Assembly: GCA_023630215.1 (NCBI GenBank)
Contig: JALPRQ010000001.1
Location: 1,798,001-1,862,000 of the forward strand
Reading direction: 5' to 3'
DNA: 64,000 nucleotides
Source of the DNA: Rhodobacteraceae bacterium NBU2976
GTDB taxonomy: Bacteria; Pseudomonadota; Alphaproteobacteria; Rhodobacterales; Rhodobacteraceae
The notes under the pieces were generated by a model that was not told the DNA's origin, ran no database searches, and saw nothing but the letters and a program-made list of their open reading frames with translations. Shown in pieces: positions 1 through 9,140 of this stretch (position 1 is its first letter; each line of letters opens with the position of its first letter). The translations under genes and the position numbers were made by a program.

Positions 1-600
1 TTACATCCGCGAGGCGACGTTTTCCCAATTGACCAGATTGTCGAGGAAGTTGGTCAGATACGCCGGACGCTTATTGCGGAAGTCGATGTAATAGGAATGC
101 TCCCATACATCGCAGCCCAACAATGCGGTTTGCCCGAAGCAAAGCGGGTTCACGCCATTTTCCGTTTTGGTGACTTTCAGGCTGCCATCTTTGTCCTTGA
201 CCAGCCATGCCCAGCCGGACCCGAACTGCCCCGCGCCTGCGGCGGAGAACGCTTCCTTGAACTTGTCGACCGAGCCGAAGCTTTCGGTAAGTGCGCTTTC
301 CAGTTCGGACGGCATGGCGCTGACATTCGGCCCCATCATTTCCCAGAACTGGTTGTGGTTCCACAATTGCGAGATGTTGTTGAAGATACCATTCTGTGCA
401 ACGGCACCTGAATCGTAGGTCCCGACGATAATTTCTTCGAGGGTTTTGCCCTCCCACTCGGTCCCGGCGATCAGCTTGTTGCCGTTATCGACATAGGCCT
501 TGTGGTGCAGGTCATGGTGGTATTCCAACGTTTCGGCGGACATGCCCTTGGCTGCCAGCGCGTCATGTGCATATGGAAGGTCGGGTAGTTCAAAAGCCAT
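1..600 (-). CDS. sodB: Iron-type superoxide dismutase
   Basis: Converts superoxide to oxygen and hydrogen peroxide, probably in the cytoplasm since no signal peptide is seen. The 199-residue protein has the normal length of the Fe/Mn family. The four expected metal ligands are visible: His28 (in YHHDLHHKAY), His82 (WNHNQFW), and Asp164 and His168 (in CDVWEHSYY). The stretch FNNISQLWNH has Gln where Mn enzymes usually have Gly, which points to the iron type, although cambialistic use cannot be excluded. The stop codon occupies the first three bases of the window, so the gene is complete. A GGGGAA ribosome site precedes the ATG. Confidence 0.95.
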   Translation of the reverse strand: MAFELPDLPYAHDALAAKGMSAETLEYHHDLHHKAYVDNGNKLIAGTEWEGKTLEEIIVGTYDSGAVAQNGIFNNISQLWNHNQFWEMMGPNVSAMPSELESALTESFGSVDKFKEAFSAAGAGQFGSGWAWLVKDKDGSLKVTKTENGVNPLCFGQTALLGCDVWEHSYYIDFRNKRPAYLTNFLDNLVNWENVASRM

Positions 601-724
601 ATCATTCCCCTGATTATGTGATTGTCACGGCCCCCTGCCGCTTGGTTCAACTATAATGGTTCTAAATCCAGATGAAAGGGGCCGAGGCACAGTTTTTGGT
701 TTTGCTTTTGGGAAATCGGGTGAT

Positions 725-1678
725 ATGGCAATGTCCAGACAACAGGACATCCCAAAAATGATCAGCCATTCCGAGAATATGCGCGGCGCGTTTTTCATGA
801 CGCTGTCGATGGCAGGATTTGTGTGTAACGACACGATGATCAAGATCGTTTCTGGCGAATTGGCCCTGTTTCAGGTGGTGCTGGTGCGGGGGATCATTGC
901 CTCGGTTCTGATGTTTTGTGTGGCCTGGTATATGAAAGGGCTGTTCTATCGATTGCCACGCCGTGATGTGGGGGTGGTGATCTTGCGCACGATTGGCGAG
1001 GTCGGCGCGACCTATTGTTTCCTAACCGCCCTGTTCCACATGCCGATTGCCAACCTGACCGCGATCATGCAGGCACTGCCGCTGGCGGTCACGCTGGCAG
1101 CGTCGATATTTCTGGGGGCCGAGGTGGGTTGGCGGCGCTATGTGGCGATTGTGGTCGGGTTCATGGGGGTTCTGGTGATCCTGCGACCGGGCACGGATGC
1201 GTTCAATACCTATTCTTTGTGGGGGCTTGGCGCGGTGGTTTTTGTGGTGCTGCGAGACCTGTCGACGACGAAACTGTCGCGCGAAACGCCGTCCAGCTTC
1301 GTGGCACTGATCACGACGCTGGCGATGACGACATTTGCAGGCGGCATGACGCTGATCACGCAGGAATGGGAGCCGATGAGCGCGCGCGCGCTGATGTTTT
1401 TGGCGGGCGCTGCGGGGTTCTTGCTGATCGGGTATATCGCTTCGGTGACGTCGATGCGGGTTGGCGAGATCGCGTTCGTTTCGCCATTTCGGTATTCGGT
1501 GTTGATCTGGGCCCTATTGATCGGATGGTTCATCTTTCACGACCCGATTGACGTCGCGACGCTGGTGGGATCGGCGATCGTTGTGGGGATGGGGATATAC
1601 ACCTTCTATCGCGAGGGACAGGTGGCACGGCAGAAACAAAAACTGGCGGCAACCCGGTCGAGGATGCCGCCAAGATAG
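725..1678 (+). CDS. EamA/DMT-family membrane transporter
   Basis: About ten hydrophobic helices in two homologous halves, the layout of the drug/metabolite transporter superfamily (EamA repeats). These proteins usually export metabolites or amino acids across the inner membrane; the substrate here is unknown. The frame is open from an ATG at 656, but those extra 23 residues are polar and look untranslated. I prefer ATG 725 (MAMSRQQDI); ATG 758 (MISHSENMRG), directly before the first helix, is also possible. It lies divergent from sodB across a short gap and convergent with the next gene. The C-terminus is a short basic cytoplasmic tail. Confidence 0.85.
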   Translation: MAMSRQQDIPKMISHSENMRGAFFMTLSMAGFVCNDTMIKIVSGELALFQVVLVRGIIASVLMFCVAWYMKGLFYRLPRRDVGVVILRTIGEVGATYCFLTALFHMPIANLTAIMQALPLAVTLAASIFLGAEVGWRRYVAIVVGFMGVLVILRPGTDAFNTYSLWGLGAVVFVVLRDLSTTKLSRETPSSFVALITTLAMTTFAGGMTLITQEWEPMSARALMFLAGAAGFLLIGYIASVTSMRVGEIAFVSPFRYSVLIWALLIGWFIFHDPIDVATLVGSAIVVGMGIYTFYREGQVARQKQKLAATRSRMPPR

Positions 1679-1720
1679 ATCACGAGCCCAGCGGTTGGCA
1701 GAGTGTGGCGAAGGTCGAAG

Positions 1721-2473
1721 TCAATCAAATAGCGGCAGGCCGATAATCGCGGCGGCAGCGATTATCACGAATGCGACGGGGCGGAAGGTCGCCTCGCCCA
1801 CGCGTTTAAAACCTTGACCACCAAGGATATTGCCCAGCAGATAGGGGAACATCAGGGTAAGGCCAAGTGTAAACCCCTGCCATGTCATCAGGCCACGAAG
1901 TGCGAAGTTGGTGACAGAGATAATTTCACCAAACAGGAAGAAGATCAGGATGTTGGCGCGGATCGTTTCAGGTCGCCCCTGCCCGCCCAGATAAAACAGG
2001 ATCACTGGCGGACCGCCGATACCGCTAAAGCCCCCGAAGAAGCCGCTGACCCCGCCGACGGCGACGGGCAGCCGGGGACCGATTTCCCCGTGATAGCGCC
2101 AGCCGGACGCCAAGGTTATCAGGGCAACAATGACCAGCCCCGAAGCAACCCAGCGAAACACATACGGGTCCATTTTCGTCAACAACCATATGCCCAGCGT
2201 CACTCCGACCACGGAACCGGCGACCATGCGCATGACCTCGGCCTTGTTCCAACGTCGGAGGGCTTCGGGATATAGTGGCAACGGGCCAATGAAATCCATG
2301 ACGATCAAGGTGAAAATCACCACCGTCGGCGGCAGAAAAATCGACGCAATCGGGACGTAGATCAGCGCGGTGCCAAAGCCGGTGAAACCGCGGACGATCC
2401 CAGCGACAAAGACCGTCAGAACCAGCCAAGGCACGCCTGGCTGAGCCCAAAGATCAAGGATCAGGTCAGGCAT
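1721..2473 (-). CDS. TauE/SafE-family sulfite/anion exporter-like permease
   Basis: A 250-residue protein that is nearly all hydrophobic, with about eight membrane helices and the glycine-rich pattern FFGGFSGIGGPPVILF typical of the TauE/SafE (DUF81) family. Members export sulfite, sulfoacetate or other small organosulfur anions through the inner membrane. The start ATG overlaps the 3' end of secF by 8 bases, so it is translationally coupled to, and probably cotranscribed with, the Sec genes, though no functional link is known. The last codons contain a 9-bp inverted repeat (1742-1750 / 1758-1766) that results from an I-I-A-A-A-A-I-I protein stretch. Confidence 0.85.
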   Translation of the reverse strand: MPDLILDLWAQPGVPWLVLTVFVAGIVRGFTGFGTALIYVPIASIFLPPTVVIFTLIVMDFIGPLPLYPEALRRWNKAEVMRMVAGSVVGVTLGIWLLTKMDPYVFRWVASGLVIVALITLASGWRYHGEIGPRLPVAVGGVSGFFGGFSGIGGPPVILFYLGGQGRPETIRANILIFFLFGEIISVTNFALRGLMTWQGFTLGLTLMFPYLLGNILGGQGFKRVGEATFRPVAFVIIAAAAIIGLPLFD

Positions 2474-3437
2474 CCACGTTGGAGAACTGGGTCCCGGCTT
2501 CGCCTTCGGGTTTGTCCCAATCGCGCTTTACGCCCAGATACAGCACCAGAACCGAGGCGATGAAGATCGACGAATAGGTGCCCACAATAATCCCGAAGAT
2601 CATGGCAAATGTGAACCCGCTGATTACCGTGCCACCTAGAAAATAGAGCGCCACCAACGCAATCAGCGTGGTAAAGGACGTCATGGTGGTGCGTGACAAG
2701 GTTTCGTTGATCGAAAGGTTCAGCAGCTCTTTCAAGTCCATTTGCTTGTATTTGCGCAGGTTCTCGCGCACCCGGTCAAAAACAACCACCGTGTCGTTCA
2801 GTGAATAGCCGACGATGGTCAGAATGGCGGCGATGATCGTCAGGTTGAATTCGATCTGGGTCAGGCAGAATATGCCAATAGTGATCAGCACGTCATGGAC
2901 CAGTGCCGCCACCGCCCCGACCGAAAACTGCCATTCAAACCGCAGCCAGATATAGAACAACACGGCCGCAACCGCGAGCACGACTGCCAAAATGCCCGCT
3001 TGGATCAGTTCCCCCGACACCTTTGCGCCGACGCTATCAGTTTGCAGGTAAACGATGCCCGGATATTCGCGATCCAGTTCGGCTTTGACGCCGGTAATTG
3101 CGTCATTCTGCACTTCGGGATCATCGTCCTGCTGTTCGATACGGATCATCAGAAGATGTTCCTCGGTAACCAGTTCCGTTGCGGCGCTAACCTCGGTGAC
3201 AGAGATATCGCCAAGATTTAGCGCATTCAGAAGAAGACGGGTCTGAGACATATCGACCGGTTCGGTGGTCTCTGCCATGATCAGCGTGCCGCCACGAAAG
3301 TCGATGCCGAAATTCAGCCCTTTGGTAAAAAACAGCCCAAAGGAGGCGACGATCAACAAGATAGAGAAGATGATCGCCAGTCGGGCGACGCCGAAGAAAT
3401 CGAAGTTGGTATCGCTTTTGACAAGTTTCAGTCGCAT
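2466..3437 (-). CDS. secF: Protein translocase subunit SecF
   Basis: Partner of SecD in the SecDF-YajC complex, which uses proton motive force to help pull proteins through SecYEG into the periplasm. The 323-residue protein has the usual architecture: an N-terminal helix (FGVARLAIIFSILLIVASFGLFF), the GIDFRGGT motif, a small periplasmic domain, then five helices with SLNDTVVVFDRVREN, the conserved cytoplasmic signature. The frame extends upstream to 3476 inside secD, but ATG 3437 (MRLKLVKSD) has a good AGGTG site and leaves an 8-base gap after secD, so I chose it. It overlaps the TauE-like gene at its 3' end. Confidence 0.95.
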   Translation of the reverse strand: MRLKLVKSDTNFDFFGVARLAIIFSILLIVASFGLFFTKGLNFGIDFRGGTLIMAETTEPVDMSQTRLLLNALNLGDISVTEVSAATELVTEEHLLMIRIEQQDDDPEVQNDAITGVKAELDREYPGIVYLQTDSVGAKVSGELIQAGILAVVLAVAAVLFYIWLRFEWQFSVGAVAALVHDVLITIGIFCLTQIEFNLTIIAAILTIVGYSLNDTVVVFDRVRENLRKYKQMDLKELLNLSINETLSRTTMTSFTTLIALVALYFLGGTVISGFTFAMIFGIIVGTYSSIFIASVLVLYLGVKRDWDKPEGEAGTQFSNVDA

Positions 3438-3445
3438 GGTTTCAC

Positions 3446-5110
3446 CTATACTTCGATGGTTTTGGGTTTGCGCCAATCAAGCCAGATGGCAATCATCATG
3501 CGGGTCACCCAAATGGCGGTGAAAACCGACGTGACGATCCCCAACCCCAAGGTTACAGCAAACCCTTTGACCGGGCCTGACCCGATTGCAAACAGGATAC
3601 CGGCAGCAATCAAGGTCGTTATGTTGGCATCAACAATGGCAGAGATCGCCCGTTCATATCCAAGTTCGATGGCGCGCGCGGCTTTGCGACCGGCTTTCAG
3701 TTCCTCGCGGATACGTTCAAAGACCAGAACGTTGGCATCCACAGCCATACCAATGGTCAGCACGATCCCGGCAATCCCCGGCAAGGTTAGCGTTGCCCCG
3801 ATCATCGACAAAAGCGAGAAGATCAACGCCACGTTCAGCAACAAAGCGATATTGGCGAAAATACCAAACAGACCATAGGCCAGCACCATGAAGATCAGCA
3901 CCGCAACGAAGGCGACGATGGTTGCGGTTTTGCCTGCATCAATCGAATCCTGACCGAGTTCCGGTCCGACGGTGCGCTGTTCAAGGGGGGTAATCTCGGC
4001 GGGAAGTGCACCCGCGCGAAGCAGGATCGCCAGCTGTGTCGCCGATTCCACGGTGAAATTGCCGGTGATTATCCCGGCGCCGCCCGGAATGACCTGATTG
4101 ATGCGCGGAGCCGAGATCACCTCGTTATCCAGCACGATAGCAAAGGGGTTGCCAACATTGGCGGCGGTATATTCCCCGAATTTACGCCCCCCTGCTGGAT
4201 TGAAACGGAATTCCACAGCGGGTTGACCGTTCTGATCAAAGCCAAGCTTTGCATCATCGAGTTCATCTCCGCCAACAACGGCCCCCTCTTCAAGGACATA
4301 ATAGACACCGGGTTCATCAAGGCTTGGCACCACGATATTGCCAACGCCGGGCCGGACATCCGGGTTGGAGGTCCGTTGCACAACATGCAGGAATTCCAGT
4401 TTGGCGGTGCGTCCGATCAAGTCCAGAAGTTCCTCGGCAGAGCCAATCCCGGGCACTTGCACCAGAATGCGTTCGGCCCCTTGACGTTGAATCGAAGGTT
4501 CGCGGGTTCCGGCCTCGTCGACGCGGCGACGAATGATTTCCAGCGATTGCTGCATGGTGCGATCATCAAGCGCAATACGTTCGGCTTCGGAAATGCGCAC
4601 CACAAGTTGGCCGGATTCAATGCTTATATCAAAGTCTCGCGACCCGGCGCCGGTGATGGAAACAACCGGGCGGGTCAGACCCTGCGCCAGTTCCAAGGCG
4701 CGATCCAACGCCTCGGGATTGCCGATTTCGATCCGCAATTCGTCATCGGCGCTTTCGGCCTGCACGACGCTTCCAATCACATCACGTTCGGTGCGAAGCG
4801 TGTCGCGAATTTCGGGCCACAGGCTGTCGAGGCGATCCTTGTAGACATCCGCCACTGCCACTTCGACCAACACATGAGCACCGCCACGCAAATCCAGCCC
4901 TAAATTCACCACTTGCGTGGGTAACCAATTCGGCCAAGCATCAAAATCAGCCTGCTGCTCAACGGTTAGCGCATTACCTTGTTCCAATAATGCCTTGGCA
5001 TCATTGTGTTTTTCGACTTTTCCGTAAAAGAAATTCGGCGCTGAAAAAATTACTCCCGCCACACAGACGGCGGTGATCAGGACCCGCTTAACCAGGGAAA
5101 ATTGCAGCAT
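3446..5110 (-). CDS. secD: Protein translocase subunit SecD
   Basis: Membrane component of SecDF-YajC. It is 554 residues with an N-terminal helix, the GLDLRGGAHVLVEV motif, a large periplasmic P1 region of about 320 residues, and a C-terminal six-helix domain containing the conserved stretch GMAVDANVLVFERIREEL. The length is typical of proteobacterial SecD. The gene lies 47 bases after yajC, with a terminator-like hairpin between them, and 8 bases before secF. The order yajC-secD-secF is the classical one; the queuosine genes often found upstream in enterobacteria are absent here. Confidence 0.96.
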   Translation of the reverse strand: MLQFSLVKRVLITAVCVAGVIFSAPNFFYGKVEKHNDAKALLEQGNALTVEQQADFDAWPNWLPTQVVNLGLDLRGGAHVLVEVAVADVYKDRLDSLWPEIRDTLRTERDVIGSVVQAESADDELRIEIGNPEALDRALELAQGLTRPVVSITGAGSRDFDISIESGQLVVRISEAERIALDDRTMQQSLEIIRRRVDEAGTREPSIQRQGAERILVQVPGIGSAEELLDLIGRTAKLEFLHVVQRTSNPDVRPGVGNIVVPSLDEPGVYYVLEEGAVVGGDELDDAKLGFDQNGQPAVEFRFNPAGGRKFGEYTAANVGNPFAIVLDNEVISAPRINQVIPGGAGIITGNFTVESATQLAILLRAGALPAEITPLEQRTVGPELGQDSIDAGKTATIVAFVAVLIFMVLAYGLFGIFANIALLLNVALIFSLLSMIGATLTLPGIAGIVLTIGMAVDANVLVFERIREELKAGRKAARAIELGYERAISAIVDANITTLIAAGILFAIGSGPVKGFAVTLGLGIVTSVFTAIWVTRMMIAIWLDWRKPKTIEV

Positions 5111-5128
5111 TGCTACGCGACCTCATGG

Positions 5129-5154
5129 AAAAGCCGCCTGCGAAGGCGGCCTTT
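5129..5154 (-). terminator. Hairpin with T-run between yajC and secD
   Basis: On the minus strand a 7-bp perfect stem (5144-5150 pairing with 5133-5139), with a 4-base loop TCGC, is followed immediately by TTTT (5132-5129). It has the form of an intrinsic terminator. It sits in the 47-base gap between the yajC stop and the secD start, so it would act as a partial terminator or attenuator inside the operon. Confidence 0.6.
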
Positions 5155-5157
5155 GAA

Positions 5158-5484
5158 TTATTCTGTTGGCTCGGTTTTGTTGAGCACGTTCGAGAGGGTG
5201 TGTTTCATCACCTTGACTTTGACGTTCGGGGCGATTTCAACCTCGATCTCGCGCTCGTCAATGACCTTGGACACCTTGCCGATCACCCCGCCGGCGGTGA
5301 CAACCTGATCGCCACGGCGTACGGCAGCAACCATGGCCTGATGTTCTTTGAGCTTTTTCTGCTGAGGACGGATCAGCAGGAAATACATAATCGCGAAGAT
5401 CAGAATAAGCGGCAGGAAACTACCAAAAGCGGCGGCGGAACCGCCTGCGCCTGCGGCCTGTGCATAGGCTGGTGATGCAAACAT
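5158..5484 (-). CDS. yajC: Sec translocase accessory protein YajC
   Basis: Small single-pass membrane protein that copurifies with SecDF. The 108 residues contain one hydrophobic segment (roughly residues 20-38, LILIFAIMYFLLIRPQQKK), where the RPQQKK juxtamembrane motif is the family hallmark, followed by a small cytoplasmic domain with the conserved GDQVVTAGGVIGKV. An AGAGGT ribosome site precedes the ATG. It is the first gene of the secDF cluster; the roughly 150 bases upstream, up to the end of the amidohydrolase gene, should hold its promoter. Confidence 0.95.
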   Translation of the reverse strand: MFASPAYAQAAGAGGSAAAFGSFLPLILIFAIMYFLLIRPQQKKLKEHQAMVAAVRRGDQVVTAGGVIGKVSKVIDEREIEVEIAPNVKVKVMKHTLSNVLNKTEPTE

Positions 5485-5635
5485 TATTGACCTCTTATTT
5501 TATAGCGCATTCGCCTGTTCAAATTTGCGCGGACCCTAAAGTGCAAGGCAGAGCTTTGCAAGACACACTATGCGCGTCTTTCGCGTGCCCCTGATCTATG
5601 TCCAACTGGATGGCAAAACAAGGCGGGGCACAGAT

Positions 5636-6808
5636 TTATTGGGCAGGCATTCCGCGTTCGATCAACCGCACCCAATAGGAGGACCCAAACGGGATCGCCT
5701 CGTCATTAAAGTCGTAGTCTGGGTGATGCAGCGTTGCGCTGTCGCCGTTACCGATCCAGATATAAGCGCCCGGTCGGGCCTCGAGCATATAGGAGAAATC
5801 TTCGGCCCCCATGGCAGGGAGGAGCTGGTCATTCACCTTGTCAGGACCGACAATCTCGCGCGCGACGTCGGCCGCAAAACTGGTCTGTTCCTCGTGATTG
5901 ACGGTCGGAGGATAGCCGCGAGTGTAGGTGACGGTGGCTTTCGCGCCAAACGCCCGCGCCGTATTTTCGGCGACGAGTTTCACCTTTTCTTCGATCATGT
6001 CACGGGTTTCAGGTTTTAACGAGCGCGCGGTGCCACGCAGTTCCACCCCTTGCGGGATGATGTTAAACGCGGTGCTTGATGTTTTGAAACTGGTGATCGA
6101 CACGACCGCGCTGTCAATTGGGTCAGTGTTGCGCGACACGATGCTTTGCAAGGCGACAACGATATGGCTGGCAACCAGCGTGGTATCGATATTGTCATGG
6201 GGAAAGGCTGCATGACCGCCCAGCCCCTCGACAGTGATTTCGATCGTATCGGTGGCAGCCATGATTGGACCGGAGCAAATGGCGAATTCCCCTATCGGAA
6301 GGCTGGGGCCGTTATGCATGCCGTAAACTTCCTGAATGCCGAATTTCTCCATCAGGCCGTCTTCGACCATCTCGCGGCCACCGCCGCCGCCTTCTTCGGC
6401 AGGCTGGAAGATCAGCACTGCCGTGCCGTCAAAGTTCCGCGTTTCTGCCAGATAGGCCCCTGCCCCCAGCAACATCGCTGTGTGCCCGTCATGCCCGCAG
6501 GCATGCATCGCGCCATCGGTTTTTGACTTATAGGGTTTGCCAGTGGTTTCGTGGATCGGCAGCGCGTCCATGTCGGCGCGCAGTCCAATCACGCGACCGC
6601 TTGTGTTGGTTTTGCCGTGGATTACGCCGACAACACCCGTGCGGCCCATCCCTGTAACCACCTCGTCACAACCGAAGCTTTTCAGTTTTTCTTCAACGAC
6701 TTTCGAGGTGCGATGGGTTTCAAACAGAATTTCGGGATGTTCGTGTAAATCCCGTCGCCAGGCGGTGATGTCGTCGTGAAGGTCGGCGAAACGGTTGATG
6801 GTGGGCAT
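5636..6808 (-). CDS. M20 family amidohydrolase (HipO/hippurate hydrolase-like)
   Basis: Zinc- or manganese-dependent amidohydrolase that releases an amino acid from an N-acyl conjugate. The 390 residues include the metal-site motif MHACGHDGHTAMLLGAGA, the FQPAEEGGGGGREM segment with the catalytic Glu pair, and a later GAEDFSYM motif, all typical of the M20D/HipO group. The frame is open 63 codons further upstream, but that part overlaps the argE-like gene; ATG 6808 (MPTINRFADL) has a TGAGGA site and lies 7 bases after the argE-like stop. It is the second gene of a two-gene unit divergent from a peptide importer, which suggests it processes imported acylated amino acids. Confidence 0.88.
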   Translation of the reverse strand: MPTINRFADLHDDITAWRRDLHEHPEILFETHRTSKVVEEKLKSFGCDEVVTGMGRTGVVGVIHGKTNTSGRVIGLRADMDALPIHETTGKPYKSKTDGAMHACGHDGHTAMLLGAGAYLAETRNFDGTAVLIFQPAEEGGGGGREMVEDGLMEKFGIQEVYGMHNGPSLPIGEFAICSGPIMAATDTIEITVEGLGGHAAFPHDNIDTTLVASHIVVALQSIVSRNTDPIDSAVVSITSFKTSSTAFNIIPQGVELRGTARSLKPETRDMIEEKVKLVAENTARAFGAKATVTYTRGYPPTVNHEEQTSFAADVAREIVGPDKVNDQLLPAMGAEDFSYMLEARPGAYIWIGNGDSATLHHPDYDFNDEAIPFGSSYWVRLIERGMPAQ

Positions 6809-6815
6809 GGGGTCC

Positions 6816-7979
6816 TCAGCAAAGATGTTCGATGATTTTTCGGATGAAAGCTTCGCCCGCGCGAAGCTGCGAGATTTCGATATATTCGTTGGGCTGATGC
6901 GCCTGTTCGATGGAACCGGGGCCGCAGACGACGGTGGAATACCCGCCCTCCTGAAACTGACCGCCCTCGGTCGCATAAGATACGACGTGGTCAGCATTGT
7001 CGCCGGTCAGGGTTCTGGCCAACGCCTCGGCCGCGCCGTTTTCCTCGGTGCCGAGTGGGGGCGTGATCGCGATGACGTTTATCTCGATTGACGTCTCGGG
7101 CTGAATGGCCTGCATTTCTTTTTCGACCTCGGCCACATAGGCACGATAACGATCCAGCCAATCTTGGATTTTTTCGGTCGGGATGGGGCGGATATCGGTC
7201 ATAAACCGACACTCTGCGGCGGTGATATTATGGGCCGTCCCGCCATGGATCACACCGTTATGCAAGGTCGTATAGGGTGGGACATAACCGAGTTTTTCCA
7301 TCACCGGATCAATATAAGCCCGATTGGCGACCATCTGATCCTGATGCCAAGTGATCAGTTTCGCCGCAAAGGTCACAGCCGACACACCGCTATGGACCAA
7401 ACTGGAATGAACCGGATAGCCGGTGACAAGGGTTTCCAATTCGATGATCCCCTTGTGACCATTTACGACTTGCATCATCGAAGGTTCACCCACGATCACC
7501 GCCTTGGCGCGGGGAAGGTTTTTAGACATTTCTTCGATCATCGACGGAGCGCCGAGGCAGCCAGTTTCTTCGTCATAGGAAAAGGCAAGTTGAATAGGCG
7601 CTTTCAGGTCAGCGGCCAGCATATCGGGAACGGCGGCCAGCATCAGGGCCAGAAACCCTTTCATATCACATGTCCCACGCCCGAATAATTTCCCCTCCCG
7701 TTCCGTTAATGTAAACGGATCGCTGTCCCAATCCTGATCTTCGACCGGCACGCAATCCGTGTGGCCCGACAAGATAACGCCGCCCGCTACATCAGGGCCG
7801 ATTTGCGCGTAAAGGTTGGCTTTCTCGCCGGATTCATCAAGTACACGATAGGTCGGAATACCAAAGCCGCTAAGATAATCTGCGATAAAACCAAGGATCG
7901 GAAAATTTGATTTGGAGGATGTCGTGTCTATCGCGACAAGTTCGGCCAGCATTTCTTCGGTACTGTATTTACGAGACAT
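6816..7979 (-). CDS. argE: Acetylornithine deacetylase (ArgE-type M20 peptidase)
   Basis: Hydrolyses N-acetylornithine, or a related N-acyl amino acid, to the free amino acid. The 387-residue protein shows the M20A motifs SGHTDCVPVE (metal His and Asp), GRGTCDMKGFLA (bridging Asp) and SYDEETGCLGAP (catalytic Glu and metal Glu), plus the C-terminal metal His region GSIEQAHQPNEYIE. The start has a GGAGG site 4 bases upstream. Because it pairs with a HipO-like gene and not with other arg genes, its real role may be catabolic. Its promoter lies in the 156-base divergent gap shared with the peptide transporter. Confidence 0.85.
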   Translation of the reverse strand: MSRKYSTEEMLAELVAIDTTSSKSNFPILGFIADYLSGFGIPTYRVLDESGEKANLYAQIGPDVAGGVILSGHTDCVPVEDQDWDSDPFTLTEREGKLFGRGTCDMKGFLALMLAAVPDMLAADLKAPIQLAFSYDEETGCLGAPSMIEEMSKNLPRAKAVIVGEPSMMQVVNGHKGIIELETLVTGYPVHSSLVHSGVSAVTFAAKLITWHQDQMVANRAYIDPVMEKLGYVPPYTTLHNGVIHGGTAHNITAAECRFMTDIRPIPTEKIQDWLDRYRAYVAEVEKEMQAIQPETSIEINVIAITPPLGTEENGAAEALARTLTGDNADHVVSYATEGGQFQEGGYSTVVCGPGSIEQAHQPNEYIEISQLRAGEAFIRKIIEHLC

Positions 7980-8135
7980 GAAACCTCCAATCCGGGGGTG
8001 ATCCTGTGCCTGAGGTCACGCCTCGTCAAGTCAAATACGGGATTGTCGTGGGGGAAATCTTAGTGTTTACTCCACGCTAACTATCGGGAAAACCCGAAGA
8101 GCCCGCTTCAGAAGGGCGAGACACAGGGAGTCTGA

Positions 8136-9140
8136 ATGCTGGACCAAAACGCTAACGTCCTTGACGTTGCGAACCTGAAAACTGTTTTCAATACACGTGA
8201 TGGCATGGTGCATGCCGTTAACGGGGTGAGCTTCTCTCTCGCACCCGGTGAATTGCTGGGAATCGTTGGTGAAAGCGGGTCCGGTAAGTCAGTGACGATG
8301 ATGTCGCTGCTGAAATTGCTGCCGATGCCACCGGCGGAAATTCAAGGCGGATCCATAACTTTCGACGGTCAGGATGTGCGCGCCATGTCCGAGGACCGTC
8401 TGCGTCGCCTGCGCGGTGGCGAGATCGGGTTTATCTTTCAGGATCCGATGACCTCTCTAAATCCGGTGTTTAATGTCGGGTTCCAGCTGATGGAGCCGCT
8501 GCGCGTCCATATGGGCATGTCCAAGGCCGCCGCGAGGGTGCGCGCCAAGGAGCTGTTGGAACTGGTTGGCATCCCGGACGCAGAGCGCCGGTTGAAGGAT
8601 TTTCCACATCAGTTTTCCGGTGGTATGCGACAACGCGTAATGATCGCGATTGCATTGGCGTGTGACCCGAAAGTTCTGATCGCGGATGAACCAACAACGG
8701 CACTGGACGTCACGATTCAGGCGCAGATACTGGAGCTAATCAAAGACCTTCGCGAAAAACTCGGCATGGCGATTATCTGGATCACGCATGATCTGGGTGT
8801 GGTAGCCGAAATCGCCGACCGCGTTGCGGTGATGTATGCCGGGCAGATCGTTGAACATGCACCGGTGAAGGAATTGTTCCGCAACCCGCAACATCCTTAC
8901 ACGCGCGCGTTGCTGGAAACATTGCCCAAGGTCGAAGGCCCACGGAACGAACGATTGTTGTCCATAGAAGGACAGCCACCGTCATTGTCCGAAGCCCCTT
9001 CTACCTGCGAATTTGCCCCGCGCTGCAAATATGCGTTTGATAAATGTCGCACGGACAATCCTGCCCGTATCGAGGTGGGAAATAGCCATGACGTTGCCTG
9101 CTGGTGGGACCCCACAACCGGAGGGCCACGTGATGCTTGA
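8136..9140 (+). CDS. Peptide/nickel-type ABC importer ATP-binding protein (DppD-like)
   Basis: First of two ATPases energising a dipeptide/oligopeptide importer. It has 334 residues with Walker A GESGSGKS, signature FSGGMRQRV, Walker [13 protein letters not shown] and the C-terminal oligopeptide-transport extension with a Cys-rich patch ([20 protein letters not shown]) found in DppD and OppD. A GGGAG site precedes the ATG. It opens a five-gene operon in the order ATPase, ATPase, binding protein, permease, permease, unlike the usual dppABCDF order. It overlaps the next ATPase gene by 8 bases. Confidence 0.92.
   Translation: MLDQNANVLDVANLKTVFNTRDGMVHAVNGVSFSLAPGELLGIVGESGSGKSVTMMSLLKLLPMPPAEIQGGSITFDGQDVRAMSEDRLRRLRGGEIGFIFQDPMTSLNPVFNVGFQLMEPLRVHMGMSKAAARVRAKELLELVGIPDAERRLKDFPHQFSGGMRQRVMIAIALACDPKVLIADEPTTALDVTIQAQILELIKDLREKLGMAIIWITHDLGVVAEIADRVAVMYAGQIVEHAPVKELFRNPQHPYTRALLETLPKVEGPRNERLLSIEGQPPSLSEAPSTCEFAPRCKYAFDKCRTDNPARIEVGNSHDVACWWDPTTGGPRDA

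Noticed and set aside
1742-1766. Perfect 9-bp inverted repeat near the 3' end of the TauE-like gene, possibly a terminator for the convergent transporter gene
   Set aside because: It encodes an I-I-A-A-A-A-I-I membrane segment whose codons are symmetric by chance, and no T-run follows on either strand.
6809-6997. N-terminal extension of the HipO-like amidohydrolase frame by 63 codons
   Set aside because: It overlaps the argE-like gene on the same strand, is rich in Arg and Ser with no family resemblance, and ATG 6808 has a good ribosome site at the expected N-terminus.
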